A stretch of 64,000 bases of DNA from Streptomyces cyaneochromogenes (GTDB lineage: Bacteria > Actinomycetota > Actinomycetes > Streptomycetales > Streptomycetaceae): NCBI RefSeq assembly GCF_003963535.1, contig NZ_CP034539.1, positions 10,602,001 through 10,666,000 of the forward strand. Direction: 5' to 3'. The notes under the pieces were generated by a model that was given only the letters and a program-made list of their open reading frames with translations, did not search any database and was not told the origin of the DNA. This document shows positions 53,686 through 61,751 of this stretch, piece by piece (position 1 is the first letter of the stretch; the number at the start of each line of letters is the position of its first letter). The translations under genes were made by a program, and so were the position numbers.

Positions 53686-55046
53686 CACTCCCGCACCAGC
53701 CATCGCCGCAGCAGCGGATGGACCATGCCTCCCGCGCCATCCTGGAGCGACTGCCCACCCTCACCCACCGAGGCCTCGTCGTGGACTCCCCGCCCGGCGC
53801 CGGCAAATCCACCCTCGCCGCCCGGGCCGCCGACGTCCTCACACAATCCAGCCGCCCCTGCGCCGTCATGGCCCAGACCAACAACCAGGTCGACCACCTC
53901 GTGCGTCGATTCGCCCGGCACCACCCCCACCTGCACACCGCCCGGCTCACCGCCACGGACTACACCGTCCCGGACGACCTGCAAAAACACCCCCGCGTCC
54001 GAATCGGCACCCGGATCGAAGACCTCGAAAAGACCGCCGACATCATCGTGGGCACAGCAATGAAATGGGCCACGGTCACCGACCGCCGATGGCCATGGGC
54101 GATCATCGACGAGGCCTACCAGATGCGCTCCGACACGCTCCTGGGGACCGCTCGCCTCTTCGACCAGGCACTCTTCGTCGGAGACCCCGGCCAACTCGAC
54201 CCCTTTTCCACAGTCGAAACAGACCGCTTCCACGGCCTGACCCACGACCCCATGAACAGCGCAGTCGCCGTCCTGCTCGCCAACAACCGCGACCTGCCCG
54301 TCCACTCCCTGCCCGTGTCCTGGCGCCTGCCGCCCTCAGCCGTCACCCTGATCAGCGACGCCTTCTACCCCTTCACGCCCTTCCACGCCGGAAGCAGCGA
54401 AACCGACCGCACCCTCACGTACTTGTCCAACGGCATGCGCACCCCCGCCGACGCAGTCATCGAACATGCCGCCCGAACCGGATGGGCCCTACTCGAGCTA
54501 CCGGCCCGCATCACCCACCAGCTCGACGCCGAAGCCTTCCACGCCATCCTCGGCATCGCCGAGCGACTGCTGGTCCGTCACGCCATCACCACCTGCGAAG
54601 ACAACCCACAGGGCCACATCCTGCAGCCTGGAGACATCGCCATCGGCACCGCCCACAGCAGCCAGGCCCACCACATCCGCGCACTCCTAGCCCGCAACTA
54701 CCCCCAATTGCACGGCGTCACCGTAAACACCGCCAACCGACTCCAAGGCTCCGAATTCCGCGTCACCATCGTCCTGCACCCCCTCTCCGGCCGCGGCGAC
54801 GCCTCCGCCTTCCACCTCGAAGCAGGCCGCCTGTGCGTGCTCACCACACGACACCGCCACGCCTGCATCGTCGTCGCCCGCGCCGGCATCGCCGGCCTCC
54901 TTGATACCCACCCCTCCAACGACCCCGTCCACCCCGGCGCCACCTCCAAGGTCCCTGACGGCTGGGAGGCACACCACTCAGTCCTCGCCCATCTGACCGA
55001 CCACACCATCAGTTCTCAGACGCGGCGCGGCCGCCGCCGCAGCTAG
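53682..55046 (+). CDS. SF1B (Upf1/Dna2-like) helicase
   Basis: From GTG 53682 the 454-residue protein has Walker A D-S-P-P-G-A-G-K-S-T near 36-45, Walker B A-I-I-D-E-A-Y-Q near 138, motif III V-G-D-P-G-Q-L-D near 166, motif V-like R-L-Q-G-S-E-F near 350 and a C-terminal VI-like segment with T-T-R-H-R-H-A. This is the Upf1/Dna2 branch of SF1 (DEAY variant). It lacks a nuclease domain; the coupled upstream gene supplies one. The three-gene set therefore resembles Dna2 divided into subunits. A longer upstream reading of this frame runs through the other genes and is not coding. Confidence 0.87.
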   Translation: MTLPHQPSPQQRMDHASRAILERLPTLTHRGLVVDSPPGAGKSTLAARAADVLTQSSRPCAVMAQTNNQVDHLVRRFARHHPHLHTARLTATDYTVPDDLQKHPRVRIGTRIEDLEKTADIIVGTAMKWATVTDRRWPWAIIDEAYQMRSDTLLGTARLFDQALFVGDPGQLDPFSTVETDRFHGLTHDPMNSAVAVLLANNRDLPVHSLPVSWRLPPSAVTLISDAFYPFTPFHAGSSETDRTLTYLSNGMRTPADAVIEHAARTGWALLELPARITHQLDAEAFHAILGIAERLLVRHAITTCEDNPQGHILQPGDIAIGTAHSSQAHHIRALLARNYPQLHGVTVNTANRLQGSEFRVTIVLHPLSGRGDASAFHLEAGRLCVLTTRHRHACIVVARAGIAGLLDTHPSNDPVHPGATSKVPDGWEAHHSVLAHLTDHTISSQTRRGRRRS

Positions 55047-55366
55047 ACAGCTTGAGACACACGCCTGCAGCAACCCAAGCCGGGTACGAAGGCACAGGCA
55101 AGCAGGCCGGGCCCCAGGACCGGTGCATCGTCAGCAGCTCGCGCATGTCGGCTACCTCACTGAGGACACCGAGGTCCTCAAGCACGCTCGCTGCACATGG
55201 GAGAAGAGACTGTCCGACCCGCATCGCCCGCGGCGATCCAGGCGCCTCCGATGCCGAACAGCGCATACGCCTGAAGGTCAGAGGCGGGCCAGCGTCCAAC
55301 GTATCTGTGCACCGAGGCGATCGCGTGCCGGCCGGCCACGCCTGCGCGACTCGTGTTCCAGAAGCC
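55047..55366. other. Convergent gap, nothing recognised
   Basis: This 320-bp gap lies between the convergent helicase and the large conflict protein genes. I see no gene, strong hairpin or repeat that I can support. Small frames here have poor composition. Confidence 0.5.
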
Positions 55367-58300
55367 CTACCCCGGGAGTGGCTTCACCAGCTTCGTAGTG
55401 CGGGAATCGACATCCTTGGCACAACTTAGGACTGGCAGGTCGTGCTCAGGCAGGCCGCTCATTTCGACGGCGGTCCGGCCGAGGAGGTGAGCAGCCTGGA
55501 CGGACTCGCCGGCAGCAAGCGCAGCGTAGAACCGGGCGGCGTAGGTCAGGGCGTCGACGTCACCGATGGAGTCAGACATGCTGATGACGAACGGGACAGC
55601 GTCGACGAGGCTACCGAGCTGGGCGCCGGAAAAGGATCTGTTGAACAGCGCGACCAGCGGCTTGTCGTCGACGGCTGCGATGGTCCGTGCGAAGACGTCG
55701 GGGGTGAGCATGGGCTGATCGTGGAAGCCCTCGTCGCCCTGCCCCAAGGCGATCAGATCCTGTCCCCTGCCGCCGCTCAAGTGCACGATGTGTGGGCGGA
55801 ACTGGTTCAGTGCCTCCAAGAACGCGTCAGCAGCCGTCGGTCGGCTAACGAACTCGACCAAGACGCGGTGCGTGGCGCTCCGCACTGCCGCAAGGGTCCT
55901 CAGCTGCTCCCGTCTGCTGTCAGAGGCAGTGCCCAACAACAGCACTCGCAGTTTCTCCGGGCTTGGTCTCCGAAGCTCCCTTCGTGTTGTGTGTATGTGC
56001 CCGTCCGCTACTGATGTAAAGATCCCGGCCGCGACCTCACCGGCAGCAGCAAGGCCAGCGGCCCGCTCTTCCTTCATGAGCTGCGCCCCAAGGTGCGCTG
56101 CCTCCCTGCCGTATTGGGCCTCCTTCGCGCTCCAAATCTGAGCATCGCGAGCGGCCTTGTCCGCACGGTCCTCGAACACCTGCGCGCTGCGCAGTCTGAC
56201 CCGTTGGTTGTTGACATTCTTGGTCTTGCCAGCGGCCGTCCGTTCCCTTGCGGCCCTTGCGCGATAGTCGGCTTCCCTTCTCCGGAATTCGCTGACCTTC
56301 TCCTCCGCGTCGGCGCGGGCTTTATTCTTGGTTTCCAGCCAGCTTCGATAGGAATTGACCAGCGAAGAAGTAGGCCTCCGGGTCGAAACAGCGGTGAGTG
56401 GCCTTACCAACTGCTCGATGGAACCCTCGTACACCCAGTCGGGTTGGCGATCCTGGGCACGTGGTCCGAGCGGCACGAAAAGGTCCTTCCAGGCCGGACC
56501 GAACATCTCCCCGATCAGGATGCGCAGGGCGTCGGACACGGCGAAGTGCACAGGTGAGTCGGGGAAGCGTGCCGCCTGGAACGACTGCTCCGTATAGAAC
56601 GTGTTGTGGGCAAGCCGCGAGGCCTCCGACACGGCTTCACCGACAAGGCTCAAGTGGGTGTCCGTGACCTCACCAATGGAGGCCCCGACGCCGATCAACA
56701 AATGATGGGTGACGGCAGCGCTCTGCAGTTCGGCCAGCACTCGGCCCATGTCCCGAACGGCCGTAGGGCCGTTCAGTGCCATCAGCAGATCTGTTCTCTC
56801 GTCAGTTGTCACTGCGCGGACTACACCGTCGGTACTTGCGCGGCGCATGCTTTCGGTCAGGGAATGCCTGATGTCCTGCGTTGACGTCGGTGTCAGGTGA
56901 GGAGTGTCTGTGTTCTGACGGGAGCTGACAGCGCGCGCTTCGAGGGCAAGGCATAGGGCAGATGGCCACCGCCGGGAATCGGCGGCCAACTCGCCTCCTA
57001 CGTCCTCCAGCTCGTACGGCGTCGTCATGTGCGTGGCCAGGGTCTGGCGAAATCCCTGATCCTGGAGGAGACGGGCAGCAGACACTGCCATGAGTAGAGG
57101 ACGCTGTCGGTGCCGCCCGGTGACCATGCCCACGAAGAAGCCGTCGCAGGACACCAGCGCGCCCGACATTTTCGTCAACGTGCCCCTGTCGAGGGACTTA
57201 GTGCCTTCGATAACGAGCCCCATACTGACTGGCCGAGCCAGCCCACGCAGCCCAGTCCATCCGCCGATCCGCCCAAGGCCAGTGACTCGCACGGATGATG
57301 CGGATCCATCAGGGATGCGCCCCCAACTCAGCCGGGACGGTAGAAGCCGCTCCCAATCATGGCTTTCGAGGATGTTCTCGCCCGTGACCACCAGGGCGGC
57401 GTCCAGGTCCCCCGACCCTCTCCACACGGTTCGGCAAGGGATCTCCTTGCCGTCTGTGCGCACGATCCGCAACAGCGCTTCATCCGACATGTGAGCGCAC
57501 GTGAGCACGAGACGGGGCGTCAGTATGATGCCAGCTTCGGATATTGTGTCCGGACTGCGTCTCCCCGTCACCATGACGACACGCGGGGACGGATCGAAAG
57601 CCCGCCCCCGGCCCGTTTCTGGAGCACCGGAAGCCCGCTCGGAGGCCGTCGGCAGTTCCGCCGCTGGCGCCACCGGCCGCTCTTCCCCGGGCTGTCGGCC
57701 GTCGTCCACCTGCCAGCTGTCGCCTGCAGCGTCCGTGTTGGTGCCCCGCATCTGCTCGCTGAGGCTGTCGATGACGAGATTCTTGGCCATCTCGTCGAGG
57801 ATGATCGTGGGCCCGGCAGGGAGCTGGGGGAGGCCGTGCTCAAGGTGGTGGAGTAGCTCCCTCCCCGGCAGACTCGTCATGGCCCGGAACCGGGCGTCGA
57901 GGCGGAACTCCTTTCGGTGGGCCCCGATGAAGTCGAGCACGGTGAGTACAGCCTTGCCCGGGCTGCGAGCAAGGGCAACCCCCACCTGCCGCACGAACTG
58001 CATGCCGCTCGACACCGGATGCAGCAGGAGCAGGGTGTCCACCTGAGGGAGTCGGAGGCCTTCACCGAAGGCGGCAGTGCAGAAGACAGCATGCAAGTCG
58101 CCGCTTCTGAGGGAGGCGAGCACCTCCTGACGGGCTGCGGGGTTATTCGACGCGGTGAGAGTCATGGCCTGGAAGCCAGCGTCACGGAAGTACCGAGTCA
58201 TAAATTCTGCGTGTGCCACGGACACGCAGAAGCCGACCGCCCGCATGGCCCCCACGTCGGCAACCCTGTCCCGGACGGCGTTGATGACTACCCGCGCTCG

Positions 58301-60751
58301 TGAGTGGTCGGCAGTCAGCAGAGCGTCAAGTGAAGCCCGGTCGTACCTTCCCTGCTTCCATTCCAGCGGTTCGAAGTTGGTGCCGTCCGCAATGCCGAAG
58401 TAGTGGACGGGACTCAGGAGGTCATCCTCCAGCGCATCCTGAAGACGCATCTCCGCAGCGATACGCCCGCCGAAGAACACATCGTGGATGCTCAGGCCGT
58501 GCTCATGCTCGGAAGCCGCAGAAAGCCCGAGCAACTCCTGCGGCATGAAGCGGTCCAGGACGCTCAGATACATCGACCATGATCCTCCACGGAACTCGTC
58601 GATGACGATCACATCGAAGTGATCAGGGGACAACTCGTCCATGACCCGGCTGAGAGCCGGCACCGTGGCGAACACATGATTCCAGAACGGAGGATTCAAC
58701 CTGGCGCCATGCAGGGGCTCTCCGAAGTCCGGGGTCATCAGGACATTCCGGAATGCCTGCCGCGCTTGGTACAGCGCTTCCTCGTTGTCCGCAATGAAGA
58801 GGAGGCGCAGGTCCCGTTGGTGCTGCTCGCGCAGGCGCTTGTAGTCGAAGGCGGACATGATGGTTTTGCCGGTACCGGGGGGAGCGAGCAGGAGGTTGCG
58901 GTGCCAGCCGTGGCTCTCGCGCTCGGTGTTCAGACGATCAAGCATGTCGCGCTGGTGGACCCGCAGAACGAGTGCCCCGTCGGTCTGGAGGCTGTCCGGG
59001 GTGACTTCCTCGTTCGGGTCCGGCTCTTGGAGATCGTCCGGGGTACCTGAGGCGGGAGTCTGCTGAACGTCGTCTTTCTCGTCACGGGAGGGCTCGCGCG
59101 CGAGGCTGGCCTGTTCAGTGTTCGTGCGAGGGCCGGGGGTCTCGATTCCGAGGAGTCGCGCTGTTGCCGCAGCCGCTTGGGCGACGGGCCGAAGCCCGGT
59201 GGGCAGCATCTCCTTGCTGTTGGGGGAGTGCAGCGCGGCGACGATTCCGTGGGGGACCTGAGGGTGGGCTGCGAGGTGGTCGGTGAGGGCGAAGTGCGTG
59301 TCCCACGCCTGATCGCGGCTGAGCATTCCGCGCAGATGTTCCGCCGCGGCCGGGTGGAACCGGTACACGATGTCCGCGTCCTCGTGACGGCTTGCCGTGA
59401 GCAGGCCGGCGGTGAGGAACTCCGCGGTGTCGGCCAGGGCGGCCTCGGGAACGATGCGCTCGCGGATCACGTCGAGAACGGGGAGGGTGAACGCGTCCAG
59501 TGACGAGGCGGCGATCGCCAGCCGGACGGCGGGGGAGTGCAGGCTGTCCGTGAAGGCCTCTGCCGCGGCGGTGACGTGAGTGTCAGTTGCCGGCGCACCG
59601 GACGCCACGGTACTCGGCTGCGGACTGCGGTTCCTGGAGGGTACGCGTCCTGAGGCGGGGACGAGGACAGCCTCGCAGCCGCTCGGGTCGGTGCGCATCG
59701 TGGCCCGTGTCCAGGCGAGGACCTGGTGGGCATCCAGCTGCAGTACGGGCAGTGCCTGCCAGGGCTGCGTCCCTGGGGCGTCGTCGCGGAAGAGGCGGGG
59801 ACGGCGGTAGGCGAGGAGCCGTCCGGGCGATGCCGGGATAGACGCGGTGGCGGTGGTACGGGGCAGGTCGAGACCGGAGCGGTGCCAGAGGCGTTTGGGG
59901 AGCGGATTGATCAAGGCTACGGGGGCGGTGCGGCCCCAGGTGTGGAGTGTCTGCCACAGGTCGCTACGGCGCCAGGCGGGAGCCGCGCAGTCGGAAACAA
60001 CGAGCAGGAGCCGGTGGTCCGGCTGGATATGCCGGGGGTCGGATGGATCCAGAGGGAGGGGGCGGCCGTGGTGATTGTGGAGAACAGGCGGGGCCTGAGG
60101 CGGGTGCTCAAGGTGCCATACGCGGACACTGCGGAAGGCAGACAGAGCGCGCAGCATCTTGGTCAGTGCGCGTGAGGTCTCGTCCCAGACGGCCATGGAA
60201 GTGCCGCGGTCCACAACCACGACGGCTTCCAGCCAGGGTTCTGCAGCAGGCGCGAGCTGGGGGACGAGCACACCGGTGCGGGTGTAGTGATCGACGGTGG
60301 CGCCCAGGTCGAGACGGCGGTGAACCCGGGACGGCCGGAAGCGGCGCAGAGGGCGCAGGGCGCGGCCGATGTCGAGCGCGTTCGGCAGGGCTGGGGCGCG
60401 GCCAATGCTCAGGGGCCGGCCGGGCACCGAGTGAGTGCTGCTGTCGTCCTTCAGCCAGACCGAGGCGGTCCCAGGAGGGCTTGCGTCCGAAGCTGATTCA
60501 GAGGCCGGCGGATCGTCGCAGGAGTCGTCCGGTCCCGGTTCGGGCTGAAGGGGCACCTCGGCGAGTGACTCTTCGTCGGCCGGAAGCAGGTCGGCGGCGA
60601 TGCCACCGGTCCAGCTGATGCCGGATCTGGCCGCGGCGAGAAGAAGAGCGTCGAGGGCATCCCGGATGTCGCCCTCCGCGCCGTCGCTGATGTCGCCCGG
60701 GCCGGCATGGGCCAAGGCGGCCAGCAGCCGTGCGGCACGGTTCTCAGCCAC
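55367..60751 (-). CDS. Giant multi-domain conflict protein: vWA-like, SF2 helicase, trypsin-like, cyclase-like, CHAT-like
   Basis: The 1794-residue protein contains, in order: a SAV_2336-type vWA-like domain (about 100-330, V-V-V-D-R-G-T-S-M near 177, a degenerate MIDAS); a helical region; an SF2 helicase (about 610-1010) with P-P-G-T-G-K-T near 622 and V-I-D-E-F-R-G-G near 717, and A-F-G-E-G-L-R-L-P-Q in motif V; a trypsin-like protease (about 1060-1260) with T-C-A-H near 1086, Asp in G-D-L-D-A-A-L near 1115 and Ser in K-M-S-G near 1195; a region like a degenerate class III cyclase (G-V-G-A-S-I-G-E near 1353); a coiled coil (about 1470-1550); and a CHAT-like fold (about 1590-1790) whose His and Cys positions read L-S-G-G-R and F-N-R-S-F. 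It overlaps the MoxR-like gene by 8 bases. It serves as the vWA and effector arm of a VMAP ternary system. Confidence 0.88.
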   Translation of the reverse strand: MAENRAARLLAALAHAGPGDISDGAEGDIRDALDALLLAAARSGISWTGGIAADLLPADEESLAEVPLQPEPGPDDSCDDPPASESASDASPPGTASVWLKDDSSTHSVPGRPLSIGRAPALPNALDIGRALRPLRRFRPSRVHRRLDLGATVDHYTRTGVLVPQLAPAAEPWLEAVVVVDRGTSMAVWDETSRALTKMLRALSAFRSVRVWHLEHPPQAPPVLHNHHGRPLPLDPSDPRHIQPDHRLLLVVSDCAAPAWRRSDLWQTLHTWGRTAPVALINPLPKRLWHRSGLDLPRTTATASIPASPGRLLAYRRPRLFRDDAPGTQPWQALPVLQLDAHQVLAWTRATMRTDPSGCEAVLVPASGRVPSRNRSPQPSTVASGAPATDTHVTAAAEAFTDSLHSPAVRLAIAASSLDAFTLPVLDVIRERIVPEAALADTAEFLTAGLLTASRHEDADIVYRFHPAAAEHLRGMLSRDQAWDTHFALTDHLAAHPQVPHGIVAALHSPNSKEMLPTGLRPVAQAAAATARLLGIETPGPRTNTEQASLAREPSRDEKDDVQQTPASGTPDDLQEPDPNEEVTPDSLQTDGALVLRVHQRDMLDRLNTERESHGWHRNLLLAPPGTGKTIMSAFDYKRLREQHQRDLRLLFIADNEEALYQARQAFRNVLMTPDFGEPLHGARLNPPFWNHVFATVPALSRVMDELSPDHFDVIVIDEFRGGSWSMYLSVLDRFMPQELLGLSAASEHEHGLSIHDVFFGGRIAAEMRLQDALEDDLLSPVHYFGIADGTNFEPLEWKQGRYDRASLDALLTADHSRARVVINAVRDRVADVGAMRAVGFCVSVAHAEFMTRYFRDAGFQAMTLTASNNPAARQEVLASLRSGDLHAVFCTAAFGEGLRLPQVDTLLLLHPVSSGMQFVRQVGVALARSPGKAVLTVLDFIGAHRKEFRLDARFRAMTSLPGRELLHHLEHGLPQLPAGPTIILDEMAKNLVIDSLSEQMRGTNTDAAGDSWQVDDGRQPGEERPVAPAAELPTASERASGAPETGRGRAFDPSPRVVMVTGRRSPDTISEAGIILTPRLVLTCAHMSDEALLRIVRTDGKEIPCRTVWRGSGDLDAALVVTGENILESHDWERLLPSRLSWGRIPDGSASSVRVTGLGRIGGWTGLRGLARPVSMGLVIEGTKSLDRGTLTKMSGALVSCDGFFVGMVTGRHRQRPLLMAVSAARLLQDQGFRQTLATHMTTPYELEDVGGELAADSRRWPSALCLALEARAVSSRQNTDTPHLTPTSTQDIRHSLTESMRRASTDGVVRAVTTDERTDLLMALNGPTAVRDMGRVLAELQSAAVTHHLLIGVGASIGEVTDTHLSLVGEAVSEASRLAHNTFYTEQSFQAARFPDSPVHFAVSDALRILIGEMFGPAWKDLFVPLGPRAQDRQPDWVYEGSIEQLVRPLTAVSTRRPTSSLVNSYRSWLETKNKARADAEEKVSEFRRREADYRARAARERTAAGKTKNVNNQRVRLRSAQVFEDRADKAARDAQIWSAKEAQYGREAAHLGAQLMKEERAAGLAAAGEVAAGIFTSVADGHIHTTRRELRRPSPEKLRVLLLGTASDSRREQLRTLAAVRSATHRVLVEFVSRPTAADAFLEALNQFRPHIVHLSGGRGQDLIALGQGDEGFHDQPMLTPDVFARTIAAVDDKPLVALFNRSFSGAQLGSLVDAVPFVISMSDSIGDVDALTYAARFYAALAAGESVQAAHLLGRTAVEMSGLPEHDLPVLSCAKDVDSRTTKLVKPLPG

Positions 60752-61751
60752 GCCCGAGCCCTTGCAGCAACAGCTCCTGCAGCCGCGTCCGCTGCTCCTC
60801 GTCCTGCACGCGGCTGCCGCGCAGGAGATGGACGGCGCTCAGCAACTGGTCGACGGCGAGGTTCTCGCCGCGGTTCAGCCGGTCCACGAAAGCGTTCACC
60901 AGGGCATCGGTGGTGTCCTCCTCGACCTTCTCCAAGTGAGCCTCGACGATGCTGGTGAGGGTCGAGACGGTGAGGGCGGGCATGTCGAACCGCACACAGC
61001 GCCGCAGAAACGGGGCCGGGAAGTCGCGTTCACCGTTGCTCGTGAGGACGATGACCGGAAACTGCTCGCACTCCACCAGGCCGTCTTCGACCTCATGCCG
61101 AACGCCGGGATCGGCCGTGCGGACGGTGACGTGCCTCTTCGAGTGCCGGGCAAGTTCGGGAATCTCGAAACGGCCGCGTTCCAGGACGTCGAGGAGGTCG
61201 CTCGGCAGGTCGAGATCGCTCTTGTCGATCTCGTCGATCAGCAGGGCGCGGGGGAGACGGCCGGGCACCAAGGCAGTACCGAGAGGGCCGAGTTGGACGA
61301 AGTCCCCGATGTCGTCGCGCGCGGAACGGGTGGACCGGCGTGCCACTCGCCCCCTGGACGCGACGGGACGGCCGATGGCGCGGAGGTTATAGGCGTGGAT
61401 ACGCCCCAGGGCGTCGTAGCGGTAGAGCGCGTCGGCGAGGGTGCTGCGGGAGGTGATGTGCCAGCGCAGCACACTCCCGAGCCCGAGTTCGGTAGCGATC
61501 TGCTCGATGACGGAGGACTTACCCGAGCCGGCCGGCCCGGTCAACAGCAGGGGCCGACGCAGATGGAGTGCGGCATTGACCGCGTCGACCAGTCCGGGGT
61601 CCGCCTGGTAGGTGCTCGCCGGGGAAGATGACGGCACGGCGTCCGTAGCGCCGGTTTTGCCCGTCGGCGCGCGCCACGGAGGCGGGGGAGGCAGTTGCTG
61701 AGGCTGCTCGGGGACGCTCCCCGTACCCGTGTAGTACGGCGTCCAGTTCAT
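60744..61751 (-). CDS. MoxR-like AAA+ ATPase of a VMAP ternary system
   Basis: From ATG 61751 (AAGGAG upstream) the 335-residue protein has a Pro-rich leader, then an AAA+ module: Walker A T-G-P-A-G-S-G-K-S-S near 87-96, Walker B A-L-L-I-D-E-I-D-K near 185, sensor 1 V-L-T-S-N-G-E-R near 253 and an arginine-finger-like P-F-L-R-R-C-V-R. MoxR-type ATPases in these systems work with a vWA protein and a VMAP protein as a chaperone-like switch. It is coupled by ATGA to the VMAP gene and overlaps the vWA gene, showing one operon. Confidence 0.9.
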   Translation of the reverse strand: MNWTPYYTGTGSVPEQPQQLPPPPPWRAPTGKTGATDAVPSSSPASTYQADPGLVDAVNAALHLRRPLLLTGPAGSGKSSVIEQIATELGLGSVLRWHITSRSTLADALYRYDALGRIHAYNLRAIGRPVASRGRVARRSTRSARDDIGDFVQLGPLGTALVPGRLPRALLIDEIDKSDLDLPSDLLDVLERGRFEIPELARHSKRHVTVRTADPGVRHEVEDGLVECEQFPVIVLTSNGERDFPAPFLRRCVRFDMPALTVSTLTSIVEAHLEKVEEDTTDALVNAFVDRLNRGENLAVDQLLSAVHLLRGSRVQDEEQRTRLQELLLQGLGRG

